In this document: piece after piece, positions 1-11,006 of the stretch
Position numbering within the stretch: the stretch's first letter is position 1
How the letters are laid out: each line of letters begins with the position of its first letter
From: Stenocarpella maydis
Lineage: Eukaryota > Ascomycota > Sordariomycetes > Diaporthales > Diaporthaceae
DNA length: 31,302 bases
NCBI GenBank assembly: GCA_002270565.1
Contig: NQMI01000260.1
Location: 1 to 31,302, forward strand
Direction: 5' to 3'
Notes under the pieces: model-generated
Databases searched by the model: none
What the model was told of the DNA's origin: nothing
Seen by the model: only the letters and a program-made list of their open reading frames with translations
Translations under genes and position numbers: made by a program

Positions 1-72
1 CAAAAAAAAAGAAAAAAAAAAGGAAAAAAAAAGGAAAAAAAAGGAAAAAAAAAGGAAAAAAAAAGGAAAAAA
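1..72. repeat. A-rich (A7-10 GG)n low-complexity repeat
   Basis: The window opens with runs of 6 to 10 A separated by G or GG, about seven units, ending near position 72. It is a simple-sequence tract at the very edge of the window, so its full length is unknown. Nothing suggests coding. On the other strand it is a polypyrimidine tract. Confidence 0.9.
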
Positions 73-1653
73 CCGTGAGCCAGGGAAATTCGAGAATGTC
101 AATGATGCTTGCTCTGAGTGAAATCTCTGCCTTCGGTATACACAGCTGTAGATAAATGCACAGAACTAGCATGGTTTCAGGTTCTCGTCGAATAATGGAG
201 TTGTTTATCCACCGCGAATGGCCACAGCAAGAAGCCAATGGGTACTCTTTGGAGTTAGTTGGCCAACGCCACACAAAGATGACTGTGGGTAACTTATCGG
301 ATTCTGTCTGGACCTGGCGCCCCAAATCATCCGGTCTCTCAGTGAACTCCTCGAACAGGAGCGGGACTTCTTTTCTCTCCTTCTCTCCTTGCATGACCCT
401 GGCGAGTCATCGGGTTGTTGGGGCGAAGGTCCCGGATTTGTTCCTCGAGGGAAGTCCCTGCGACCTGGGCTCCGCCCTCGCACCTGTCTTTTCGTCGTCG
501 TCCTCATGCCCATCCTCCTGATACTGCTGCGCCTGCATGGGAGGTAGCTACGAAGTAACTAGCTCCACCAGCCCGAGGGCCAAGAGCAATGGAGAGAGCC
601 GGCATACCCTATTCCAAGGTTATGGGGGTTGGCGTAAGAAACACAGGCAAAGCCTTATCTTCCCAAGAGAAGCACGTGGTGCTTCCTTCTCAGTTGAAGC
701 GCAATTGGGAGAGTGCTATCTCACGGGCAGGACCGACCATTAACTCCTGCCCGATACCCATCACCGGGCAGGCCATTGGTACATTATTGATGCCGTAGCG
801 AAACCACTGGTCTTGATTCACACCCTACATCTATGGTGGATAGTGCCGACTGCAACGGGGAGCCGGGGGCCTATGGAGGCTGGGGGACCGCGCAGGGGAG
901 GATGTCGCTGGTGATGGGAGAGGGAGGTTTTCCTTTTCTCTTGTCAGCCAGACACATGACAGGTCTGATTAATCTATTATTTACTCTCATCCTCTCAGCA
1001 CTGTGCAGGCTCTGCTGGCTCGGTAATTGGCATGCCCGTGAGACAGGTCATGGCTTACGCGACAGCTAGCTCTGCTGCTTCTGCGTGTAGTCGTCACCAT
1101 CGGCCGAGTTCTTGCTTGTTGAGTTGTCGGTGTGTTTCCATGCGCGTACAAGTCAGCTGGTGTGGACCCCCGCAACAGGGGACAGGACATTTGGAAGGCG
1201 TGTTTTGGTCCTGGTGGCAGGCCTCATTTCCCTGCGAGCCGGCGCTAGAGGGAATCGGAGAGTCGACTGGTCGTCTGTGGTGCTGTGGTGCTGTGGTGGG
1301 CACCCCTGCAGGCCTGCAACCTGGCCAACGGGTGGCCCAAGTGGCAGAAAATCAGAAAATTTGTCAACACAGCAAGGTTCTTTGTGTGATGTGCTGGTCT
1401 CAGTGAACATGTACCGAATTTCCGACGACAAGGGCCCAGCTTCCAGAAGGAGCCGCGAGTGTATCTGGCCTCGGGGGTGTGTCGATCTTCGATCTGCTTG
1501 CAATTTGGTCTCGGTTGTCGAGAATTTGTATTATTCTTCCGTGACATTGATTTCGGATCCAAGCCCTCTTTTCCCTCCTGCTTTGTACTGTAATCTGCGG
1601 TACCTCCCAAACTGCACGCATCATCCAGACTTGCCTCGCACAACTTGACAACA
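73..1653. other. Intergenic / erg4 upstream region, no gene seen
   Basis: No reading frame here has family resemblance, and none joins plausibly by splicing. The stretch probably holds the promoter and 5' leader of erg4. It contains pyrimidine-rich patches (for example around 367-390), a small hairpin at 669-685 and a set of three mutually complementary 8-9 base arms at 724-772. I see no tRNA. A truncated or non-coding gene cannot be excluded. Confidence 0.5.
669..772. other. Cluster of short inverted repeats upstream of erg4
   Basis: Positions 669-675 and 679-685 form a 7-bp stem with a 3-base loop (GAAGCAC / GTGCTTC). Positions 724-732 (CGGGCAGGA) pair perfectly with 745-753 (TCCTGCCCG), and 746-753 also pair with 765-772 (CGGGCAGG). 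The middle arm can therefore pair with either neighbour. Whether the region is transcribed is unknown. Confidence 0.45.
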
Positions 1654-3725
1654 ATGTCGCAGAGGTATTCACTCCGCCAAACGCCTCGGTAAGTCCCGAG
1701 TCCCGCGTCCTGTCATACCTTTTCGGAAATCCTTCGTCCCTCGTGTTGCCAATCAGAAAATAAATGCTGCATTTCCCAACCCTTGTCCTTTGGGGCCAAG
1801 TTCCTGGCGCAGTTCTAGCACGACAGGATGACAGAATAAGCATGTCTCCATATCGACACTTCAGTACTCTGCATTTTGCATTCTGCTCGCACTGCCCGTC
1901 ATGCTAACCCCACTGCTCTCTCCCTGCTCATAGGAAAAAGGAGCCTTTCGATGGCATGGTCGAGACCCCCGGCCGTCGCGCGTCTTCCAGGCGCAAGACT
2001 CCCCTTCTCGACGCATCCGACGCCGACGGCGAGTCGAGTTCCGCCGCCGAGACAACCTCCCTACGCACGCGGTCGCTGCGTAAGCGCGGCGTCCCCAAGT
2101 TCATCGAGCACTTAGACGACGAAGAGTCCCTGCCACCATCAAGCGTCCTCCTAGACGCCAACAACCAGCCTGCGCCCGCCGCCAACGGCAGGCACCACCC
2201 TGACGAAGACGTCAAGCCAAAGCTCGAGACCAATGGCCACGCCAACGGAGCCAACGGCGTCGTCAGTGGAAAGGTGGCGCCCGAGGACAAGGTCGTCGAC
2301 GGCTGGAAGCCCGGCATGGACCCCAAGGTCGACTACTCGGGCACCTTCGAGTTCGGCGGCTCCCTGGGCGTGTCGGCCATGATGATCGGCTTCCCCCTGC
2401 TCATGTGGTACATGTGGATCGGCGCTACCTACTACGACGGCAAGTTTCCCACGCGCGCCGAGGGCCAGAGCTGGCCCGACTTCTTCGCCCACCTCGGCCA
2501 CCTCGTCTACACCGGCGCCTTCCCCCACCTCAGGGCCTGGGCCACCTACTGGATCTTTGGCATCTTCGAGGTCTTCCTCTACCTCTACGCGCCCGGCGTC
2601 TACGCCTACGGGAAGCCCCTGCCCCACGAGGGCGGCAGGCAGCTCAAGTATTACTGCTCCGGCTTCTTCTCGCTGTATGCCACCCTGGCCGCCGCCGCCG
2701 CCCTGCACCTCACCGGTGTCTACAGGCTCTCGGCCATCCTCGACGACTTCGGCCCCCTGCTGTCCGTCTCGATTCTCTCGGGCTATCTCGTGGCCATTAT
2801 CGCCTACTTCTCCGCCATTTACCGCGGCGCCCAGCACCGCATGACGGGTTACCCCATCTACGACTTCTTTATGGGCGCCGAGCTCAACCCGCGCATGTTC
2901 GGCATCCTTGACTTCAAGATGTTCTTCGAGGTCCGCCTGCCCTGGTACATCCTCCTGCTGCTCAGCATCAGCAACGCCGTGCGCCAGTACGAGCGCTACG
3001 GCTACGTGTCGGGCGAGGTCATGTTCCTCGTCATGGCCCACTGGCTCTACGCCAACGCCTGCGGCAAGGGCGAGGAGCTCATCGTCACCACCTGGGACAT
3101 GTACTACGAGAAGTGGGGATTCATGCTCATCTTCTGGAACATGTCGGGCGTGCCCCTCTCTTACTGCCACTGCATCATCTACCTGGCCAACCATCACCCG
3201 GACGAGTACCGCTGGAACCGCGCCTTCCTGGTGGCCCTGTACGTCTCTTACCTGTTCGTCTACTGGGTCTGGGACAGCTGCAACGGCCAGAAGAACAGCT
3301 TCCGCTCCATGGAGCGCGGGACATATACCAAGCGCAACACCTTCCCGCAGGTCCCCTGGCAGTCCATCCCGAACCCTCGCAAGATCCCCACCGCCACCGG
3401 CGACTCCCTGTTCGCCGACGGCTGGTACGGCAAGGCCCGCAAGCTACACTACACCTGCGACGCCTTCTTCGCCGTCTGCTGGGGACTCATCACGGGCTTC
3501 AACAGCCCCTTCCCCTGGTTCTACCCCGTCTTCTTCTGCTGCATGATCGCCCACCGCGCCATGAGGGACATCGAGAGGTGCAGGAAGAAGTATGGCGACG
3601 CGTGGGTTGAGTACGAGAGACAGGTGCCCTACCTGTTCATCCCCGTAAGTTGCAGCCCTGCTCGTTGATTCTTTTTCGTGTGGGCCTGCTTTGTTAACAC
3701 TGTTCTGCTGTAGTATGTCATCTAG
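1654..3725 (+). CDS. erg4: Delta(24(28)) sterol C-24(28)-reductase (Erg4)
   Basis: Erg4 catalyses the last step of ergosterol synthesis in the ER membrane: NADPH-dependent reduction of the C-24(28) double bond of the tetraenol precursor. I read three exons: 1654-1688, 1934-3644 and 3714-3725, giving 585 aa. Intron 1 (1689-1933, 245 nt, GTAAGT...CATAG) joins a short N-terminal exon in frame. An ATG at 1956 would also open the long exon, but the upstream exon keeps frame exactly and supplies a basic N-terminus ([17 protein letters not shown]) that looks like other fungal Erg4 starts. Intron 2 (3645-3713, 69 nt, GTAAGT...CTGTAG) leaves a last exon coding only Tyr-Val-Ile-stop, which restores the family ending VPYLFIPYVI; reading on would end in VSCSPAR. 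After a disordered Ser/Asn/Pro-rich region of about 110 residues come several hydrophobic membrane spans. The C-terminal ERG4/ERG24 signature [14 protein letters not shown] starts near residue 508. Confidence 0.96.
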
Positions 3726-4453
3726 AAGCCCTCAGCTGGGTACAAGGCCGGCCTGGTGTGTGAGAGATTCGTTGCATGTTGTTTTACTTCTCGACCTGTA
3801 CATAATTTCAATACCAGTACTCGCCTTTAATTATTGCATAGCCGAGGAGCTCTGGACTGCGGAAGCAACCGCGGTGGCGGATCAAAAAGCAGGGTGGGTG
3901 GCACAATAATATTACACGTGTGGAGAGGACAAACAAAATAGCATATATCCAAATGGCTTTTTTCTTGGTTCGAGCAGCATGGTAATGGGAGCAATGGTGG
4001 TTGTGGGAGGGGGGGGGAAAGGATCATATCCCATGAAGCAGGTCAATGTCATGACTGAACTTTACAAGTATCGGTCGAACCGCCAACAATTTCTCTGCAG
4101 CTCCGGAGTACGGGACGCCATTACTCAAGTATTAATGTGTTTTGAGGGCCTGCTAGGTATACAAGTAGAATGCAAGACTGAGGATCTGGCGTTGAAATGG
4201 AAGGACGCTTTTGTCGCAAGCTGGCCCGTGCCTCACGACCCGTCAGCCCATTGCCCCACCACCCCGGTCCAGCGTTGGGTACCTGAATTCAATGTTACAC
4301 CCCTCGTGGCCGACCCGACTGCTTGACTGACTGCCCAGCAAGTCTTCGAAAGGACAGTCATTTATTAGTGGCGACAACAACGTCCGCTCTCCTCGCGCAC
4401 CCCCTAACCCAGCCGACTCGTCGCCGCCATCACCGTCTGATGGGATTACCATC
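3726..4453. other. Intergenic between erg4 and AP-1 sigma
   Basis: About 730 bases with the erg4 3' untranslated region and the upstream region of the next gene. It has a G run at 4009-4017 and AT-rich patches near 3800-3840 and 3905-3960 that could serve 3'-end formation. No coding frame is supported. Confidence 0.6.
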
Positions 4454-5205
4454 ATGGCAATCAACTACCTGATCCTGCTGTCCCGGCAGGGCAAAGTTGT
4501 ACGTTGTCCTCGGCCGTCGTGGGCCCCTTTTTGCCTCACAGCAGCAGCAGCGCAAGCCTGACCCAGAACCCGCAACCTGCAGCGCCTTGCGAAGTGGTTC
4601 CAGACCATGTCCCCCAAGGAGAAGGCCAAGATCGTCAAGGATGTCTCGCAGCTGGTCCTGGCCAGGCGGACGCGCATGTGCAACTTCCTCGAATACAAGG
4701 ACACCAAGATTGTCTACCGCCGATACGCCTCGCTTTTCTTCATCGCCGGCGCATCCTCCGACGACAACGAGCTCATCACGCTCGAGATCATCCACCGCTA
4801 CGTCGAGCAGATGGACAAGTACTACGGCAACGTGTGCGAGCTCGACATCATCTTCTCCTTCACCAAGGCCTACTGGATACTCGATGAGCTCCTGCTCGCC
4901 GGTGAGCTGCAGGAGAGCAGCAAGAAGACCGTGCTGCGGTGCATAGCGCAGCAGGACTCGTTGGAGGACATGGAGGTCAGTCAGCTTGTTTCCTTCTCTT
5001 GTCTTGCACTGTCGTACCACCATGTATTCGAGCTGCCGCTGGCCCGGGGCGTGCTATCTGCTATTCCGTACTCGAGACAACCGCACATCCTTTGGTCGTC
5101 ACCAACCCTCCCGCTGCGCCTTTCATCATTCAACTCTGCAGTGCATCTCGCTGACGCACTGTCCACCGCCTCCAGGTTGAGGACGAAGTGACCAAGATCA
5201 TGTAG
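4454..5205 (+). CDS. aps1: AP-1 clathrin adaptor complex sigma (small) subunit
   Basis: This is the small sigma subunit of the AP-1 adaptor, which forms clathrin coats at the trans-Golgi network and endosomes. Three exons give 155 aa, the usual family length: 4454-4498, 4583-4975 and 5176-5205. Intron 1 (84 nt, GTACGT...CTGCAG) and intron 2 (200 nt, GTCAGT...CTCCAG) are both phase 0. Exon 1 encodes [15 protein letters not shown], the first beta-strand of the longin-like fold; exon 2 continues [14 protein letters not shown] and carries the family core [34 protein letters not shown] and [19 protein letters not shown]. The RTRMCNFLE segment and the Ser-Lys-Lys pair after LQES favour AP-1 over AP-2 or AP-3. 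The third exon encodes only VEDEVTKIM and stop. Confidence 0.95.
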
Positions 5206-6734
5206 CACAGCAGCTTGGATACATGCTATTTGCCTGCCTATCTGGATGCCCCCCCCCCGTTACAATGTCCATCATTCACACTCGCACACCGGGAAAGACA
5301 AGCGGCCGTGTGGCGTCTTGCTCCGGCTAACATACATACTACGAACGCAGGAAATGGAGCACGTCAAAGGCACACTCAAAGCCGCCGGCTTACTGTGATG
5401 GGCCTGGCCACCTACTGAAGACATCAATTGGAAGATGGTGATTGCACCTCGCATGGAGTCTGGCGTGCGCATATACATGATTTGGGCTAGAGGTTTGAAC
5501 AGTGCGAACAAGACTCTAGCCGAGGCACATCGGGAAAAAAAAAAAAACAAGACCACTTCGACTCCAAGAGGTCGATCTGGGCGGGGCTCGTGAAGAGAGC
5601 ATCAGTTCGACGACGGAAGAGGCGCCCCCAGAGGCGAGGAGGTACGCCCACGTGTGGATCGATTTGGCGTGCTAATAGATACTTGCCAAGGTCTGCCCTC
5701 AAGCAAGTGTGTCTGTTTGCGGCAGACCAAGGTTCAATCACCTGACATACTACCACTACCACTACCACCTACTTACTCATGTGCTGACGGTTTGCTGATC
5801 TAAGTCCGGTTGCGGCTTTCCTGGGACGCTACTCGTGGTGCGTCCGGGCTTATCATTCGTCGTCATCCAGGTCGGTCCCCGCTCAAGTCAGTGCACGAGC
5901 GAGACCCGAGGACAAGTCGGTCGCAGCATCTCCTGGGATTGGATTCTCAGGGGCTGAGCTCGATTCTCTGTCGTGCTGCCACTGCAGTACGACTTGGCCA
6001 GGGCTCAGCCCTGCATGTGTGTGTTGGGTGGGTGTCAGACCCAGTGTCAGAAATTAGAACAACTGCCGGCTTGCCTGCTTGCTGCTGCTGGTGACATCCC
6101 CCCCGCCCGCCCCCCGTCCCGTCAGCTGTGCACCGTCCCACTGTCTGGACTGCCTGTCCCGCCTATTGCGTTATCACCACCTCACCTCCCCTCCTGAACA
6201 AAGCCCCTGCATTCCCTACCAGCACTCCATAACACTTCCATGAGCACTACCCAAACACCCACCCAGTCTTGACTTATCCCGTGGCATTTCCGGCTCACTG
6301 AATACATCATCTGGACGCCATCGCGTTCTGGATTGTACTGCGACTGTGTTTGCCTGACCGACTGACGATCAGGGACCAGCCCTGAGTGCCCGGCCTCCAC
6401 TTGATTCCGTCAACAGCCAGGCTGCATCTCACCCAAGATATCCGACCCAGCAGCCGCTGCGATTATCCAACCCCCTTTGCCATCATAGCCGACAAGTGGT
6501 CTGGCCCATTTCTTTGTTGTTCCCATATACCCCCAGCACCAGGCCGCGCTCTCCAAGGCGACCCCCTTTGTGACCGCGTCCCATTCGGATGACGCAGTGG
6601 TCCCACGATAACACACAACGACTCCACCCTCTCGATAACACCCGAGCCAACGACGCCAACACCACACCACACCGCACCAACGCCCACACAGACACTCGCC
6701 TGCACGGCTTCCCCCAAGAGTACACAACTACAGT
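5206..6734. other. Intergenic: AP-1 sigma 3' side and maf1 upstream region
   Basis: About 1.5 kb without a supported gene. It holds a C run (5249-5257), an A run (5535-5547), an (ACT/ACC)n stretch near 5749-5770, and a strongly C/A-rich stretch of about 100 bases at 6600-6720 that looks like an unstructured 5' leader just before the maf1 start. A GGTTCAATC element near 5730 resembles a tRNA T-arm, but no cloverleaf can be built around it. Confidence 0.55.
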
Positions 6735-7983
6735 ATGAAGGTACGTAGAAATGAACTGGCCGCATGCAATACCGTGTAATATTCATGGCCGGCTATGCGA
6801 AACACTGACCAGCTAACCTCGATCGCAGTTCCTCCCCCTTCGCGACTTCGACGTCGTGGCCAGCGCGCTCAACTTCGACACACCCGATTGTCACGTCACC
6901 GGCGGCTGCGACCTGTACACGACAAAAGCCGCGGGATCCGACAAGAAGCTCTACAAGAACATTGACAAGTCGCTAGAAACACAACATGCCGCGCTCCTCA
7001 AGTTCGGCTCCAGCCTGTCACCTCCCCAGCGCACCACCCTCAACCTGTCCCGATCGAGTCCCTTCGGCCCCCTTTCCGACATCTCAAGTCGCAGGACATT
7101 CGCATACCTCATCGCCACGTTAAACGCATCACATCCCGACTATGACTTCAGCCACGTCTTACGCCCTGCCGACTTCAAACGCGAGCGCAACCTGAGAAAA
7201 GTCATCGCCAACCTCGACACAACCCTGCACAGCGCCCGGCCCAACGCACCTTCCACCACGGAATTCCCCATGACCTCACTCCTCCCTCCGAGTAAGAGGT
7301 CCAAGGCTGCCGCAGCCGACACGGGGTCCTCGCCCCCGGCCGTGTCCGGTACCGAGTCCCCACCATGGGGCCCCCACATGTGGGCCCTGATCGATAAGGA
7401 GATGACCCTCAAAGAGTGCGCCGTCTTCTCATACCAGCCGAGCTCGAACCCCTTCGACGAGGAGACCGCCGCCATCTGGAGCCTGCACTACCTCTTCTTC
7501 AACAGGGAGCGCAAACGCGTCGCCTACCTCTACGTCCGGGGCGTGCCTGTGGTGTCGCACAGCTACAACCCGCCCTCGCCCCTCCGCCACCGCCAGCGCA
7601 GCGGCGCCATGTCGCTGACGCCCTCGTCATCGGCGGGCGACCTGCGCAACAAGCGCCGGCAGCTGCAGCTCGAGGACGCGGGCGCGAACAAGCGCGCCAG
7701 GTATTGGCTGGGCGACCGCGAGGCCGAGCGCATCCCGGCCAGCGACGGCGACGACGACTATGCGGACGACGGCCTCTCGTGGAACCGCGACAAGGACGGC
7801 GTGCTCGAGCTCGACGAGTTCGCGGGCAGCTACGACGACTACGACGCCGGCGGGCTCAGTGACGACTTCTCGGACGAGGTCTCGGACGAGGACGGCAAAC
7901 CCGACGAGCACGAGACGAGCCCTCGCCTGAGCGCCCTACGTGGCATGAGTGAGGACATCGCCGGGAGGATGGAGATCGAGTGA
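6735..7983 (+). CDS. maf1: Maf1, negative regulator of RNA polymerase III
   Basis: Maf1 represses RNA polymerase III (tRNA and 5S rRNA synthesis) under stress by binding the polymerase and Brf1; in known fungi its nuclear entry is controlled by TOR- and PKA-linked phosphorylation. Two exons give 386 aa: 6735-6740 (only ATG AAG) and 6829-7983. The 88-nt intron (GTACGT...GATCGCAG) has a clear CTAAC branch site at about 6813. The joined start MKFLPLRDFDVVASALNF is the conserved A-box, followed by the VTGGCDLYTTKA segment. A low-complexity Ser/Pro-rich linker lies around residues 130-185. The B/C-box core IWSLHYLFFNRERKRVAYLY lies at about 218-237. The tail is a long Asp/Glu/Ser-rich acidic region, as in other filamentous ascomycetes. 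The protein would lack its start without the tiny first exon. Confidence 0.96.
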
Positions 7984-9708
7984 GCCAGCCAGCCAGGCCA
8001 GCCAGCCGGCCGGGCAGCCCTGCTCTGTCTGAGTCGGTGAACTCGCCCACAGGTTGATGATATCTGCTAATTTTTATTTTCACCTGATCCGCCCGATTTG
8101 CGGTCCTTCTGGATGACTTGCTTTATCGGATTGATCTCTGGCTGCTTGTTTTGGACATGGAGGCGTTTCTTGGATCTGCATCATATGGTAGCGGGGCTTT
8201 CCTTTCAGGGGAGGGGGGGGTGCGGCGCTGTGTCACAACTGCTTCAACACAGTCAGTCGGCGTTGGGCCCGGCACATGGCCTCTCTTCGTTGTGTATGTG
8301 CGCGCGCGTGTGTGTATGTTAATGAGCGAGTCCTGGGGTTTACGGCCTCCATTCCTTTCTTTTCTTTTTTAAACTTAGGCTGACACTATGGTGTTTGTAC
8401 TCTATGTAGTCATGAACTTCGCTGAGGCTGCGAATATACGAGCCTCGCGAGTGGGCCCAGCTAGGTTGTCCATATGCCTGTCGGCTGGTGCTTCCTACCT
8501 ACCTACCTACCTACCGCCGGGCGCCGAACTGGAGGTTGGGGGGGGGGCCTGTGGGGGCTGATTTACTGGGCAGTTGGATCGTGTCGTTTGACTAGTACTT
8601 TGCGGTTGGTTTATCAATCAAGGTAGCCGCAACAAGGGAGCAGGTTCCTCTTTTCTGCCTCGTGCTTCCTTCCTTCTTTTCGTTCGCCTGCGTGCTAGTA
8701 CCTTACGGCCATTGTGGGGTGGTGGGGGGTTGCCCCATGTCTATGTATGCCATCTTAAGGGGGAAGCGATGGTGAGCCGTGAGAGTTGAGAGAGAGGGAG
8801 AGCCTTGGGGGAGGGGGGATTGCGACGTTGCGTGTGCCCGTTACATAAATTCCAGCACAATAAAAGGTAGTAGCAATTTATATGCTAGCCGCCCCGTAGC
8901 AGAAGTCGATTTGGGAGCCAGAAACCCAGTAGTACTTACTGGATAGCTACTTACCTACCCCCTTTACCATCACTCTGGTCGACTACTCGGTTCTACACAA
9001 AGTCCACGGAAATACCAGAATGCACGCAAGAGGATTTCCGTACTGAACACCCCCGTATGTGGAGCGGGCCCGGGTGCATGTACCGTGGTGTGGACGTTTT
9101 GTGACATGCTCCTGGCTGTGAGCATGGTGAGATGACCTCTGTCCGGAGGGCTGGTGGGATTTTAATCGATCAGGATCGTGGTGAATAGGCAACAGGGTAT
9201 GCTACTTTCAGTCTCCTAGCATCCACCAAAGATGGGAAGCCATGCCGGGGGCCTTGATACCAAACACAAGAGATTGGCAACACACTAAAAACCCAGAGGG
9301 GCTTCACACACGTACGAGCAAGAGCAGGTGCTTCTTGGAGCAATGCGTGCATGGTATTCGCCCTACGATGATCTAAAAAGTACTTTTCTCCGAGATTTCT
9401 GTCCATTCTTAAGTGAGGAAGGGTGAATAAGAGAGAATAACCGTTTCCGAGAAGGATTCGACCGAAAGTTCCGGGCGCAAAGCCAATTTTTCAATTTGCG
9501 CTCTTTCCGAACGACGCCGTCAAGAGAAACCGCCGATAATCCGCAATCCGCATCGGAAACTAAAACACCCATATTAAGGAAGTCAAAGTGGACCAAGCAA
9601 GCATTTCCGGTTCAGGTTAGTGCCGCAGGAGGAGGGGAAAAGAGCAGAAACCTCGCAGTCCACATCCGTGTTCCGAGATCCGTGAAACAGTGCGCGCTTT
9701 TTAGGCGT
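7984..9708. other. Intergenic between convergent maf1 and SR-protein gene
   Basis: About 1.7 kb between the ends of two convergent genes, so mainly 3' untranslated and terminator sequence. It contains a G run at 8212-8220, a (TG/CG) stretch near 8296-8318, a (CCTA)5 microsatellite at 8494-8515 and further G runs at 8538-8547 and 8724-8730. An A/T-rich patch with AATAAA-like sequence lies near 8857-8885. I see no coding frame and no RNA gene I can name. Confidence 0.55.
8494..8515. repeat. (CCTA)n microsatellite
   Basis: Five perfect CCTA units plus a partial one, in the maf1 3' flank. Motifs of this TACC/GGTA type recur near 8945-8958 and 11438-11455. Confidence 0.9.
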
Positions 9709-11006
9709 CTACTCCGCGGTGTCGAGGTCGTCGTGGGCGGGAGGTGGGCTGTCCAGGGCTGTTGCATGTGTTAGTAGGGGGCGGGACAAGATACTGTAGC
9801 TGGGTTTGATGCTCACGCTTCCGGTCGTCGCCGTTGGCACCGTTCTCACGGCGATCGCGGTCGTCCCGGTCATCCCGCTCCCGATCGTCGCGGTCACTGC
9901 ATCTGTCGTGTTAGCGTACTTTTCTCCGGGGGGGGGGTTAGTCCGCGTTTGACAACGAGTCGGTGACTTACCGGCGGTCTGGAGATCGCGAGCGGTCGCG
10001 GGTGTCACGGCGGTCGCGGTCGTCGTAGCGGTCACGCTCGCGACGGTCATCCTTGCGAGGAGAGTAGTCGCGAGTGCGGCGGGGGCTGGGAGTGCGGCGG
10101 CGAGGGGAGCGCGGAGGGCGGCGGTCGCGGTCACGGCCAGAATCGAAGCGCCAAGACGCAGAAGGAGGAGTACGGGCCCACTGTAGAATAATCAGCATGA
10201 AGGCTCTCGAGGGCAGGGGGTGGGGCGCAGCTGGCAGCCGCGACGGGTAGCTAGCGGGCGGGCTTACCTCGATCTTCAGGATGTCATCACGTCCGATTCG
10301 CTTGTTATGCATGTCGTGGTAGGCATCATCTGCGTCACGACGGTCCTCGTACTCCACAAATGCGAACCTGATGAGGGGGGAAGTCAGCGACCACAGGCCG
10401 GCGGGGATGGATGCTTCGGAATTATGGGTGGGGGGATGCTTACAGCCTGCTCGAAGCACTACGAGGGGCAGGGATGTCACAACGGACGAGCCGGCCATAG
10501 CTGTGTCGCATCATGTCAGTATCGCCGAATCAAACCAAAATGGATATACAAGGTCTCTCTTTTGAGTTTTCTGCGACCGCGTCGCCGCGTCGAGGGTATC
10601 ATCGCGATCCCCGGGTGGATACCGTTTTTGACAGGCGACTTGCCCGGTGCGAAGCCAAGCGCGTTCTTTTGTTTGGAAGCGTTTCTGTCATCGCCGACCG
10701 CTCGATCGAGGGAGTGGGGACGGACGATTTAGGGGGGCACAGGGCGGAAACATGGCACGACGGTGGGTAGGACACGACGGTGGATATACACAGCGAACAC
10801 TTCGACGCGAGGGCGAGGGCGGCGGGGAGGGTGGAGGAGGCCCCGAGAGACTGTCTGTTTTGGACTGGGCGACGGGAGGCTTTTGGGTGGGCGGTGGGCT
10901 GAGGAAGGAGGGATCGGAATTACCGTTCGAATTCGTAGGCCAGGTCGCGGGCACGAGTGCCGTGGCTGAAGCCAGTGACGTAGAGAGTAGTACCGCCACG
11001 AGACAT
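9709..11006 (-). CDS. srp1: Srp1-like SR family splicing factor (RRM + RS/RD domain)
   Basis: An RNA-binding SR protein acting in the nucleus in pre-mRNA splicing. Six exons on the minus strand give 192 aa: 11006-10924, 10500-10444, 10367-10268, 10180-9972, 9896-9817 and 9758-9709. Introns are 423, 76, 87, 75 and 58 nt, all GT-AG. One RRM fills residues 1 to about 82: RNP2 is LYVTGF near residues 8-13, and RNP1 is around LFAFVEYE (47-54), with Leu where Gly is usual. WARTPPSASWRFDS follows, then an Arg/Asp/Ser-rich tail with SPRRRTPSPRR and SRSPDRR runs, ending in LDSPPPAHDDLDTAE. The start MSRGGTTLYVTGF and the FERYGRLVRCDIPAPR segment match the Srp1 group known from fission yeast. Intron 1 is unusually long, intron 4 has two AGs 6 nt apart, and intron 5 can be read through without a stop, so alternative splicing is plausible. 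Confidence 0.93.

Noticed and set aside
156..521. Frame of 121 codons near the left edge
   Set aside because: Ser/Arg-rich low-information sequence, opposite frame equally open; no family resemblance.
2151..3197. Open frame of 348 codons on the minus strand opposite erg4
   Set aside because: It is Val/Gly/Glu-rich shadow sequence from the strongly third-position-biased erg4 codons; no family resemblance.
5690..5765. Possible tRNA (GGTTCAATC T-arm-like word)
   Set aside because: No acceptor stem, D-arm or anticodon arm can be drawn around it.
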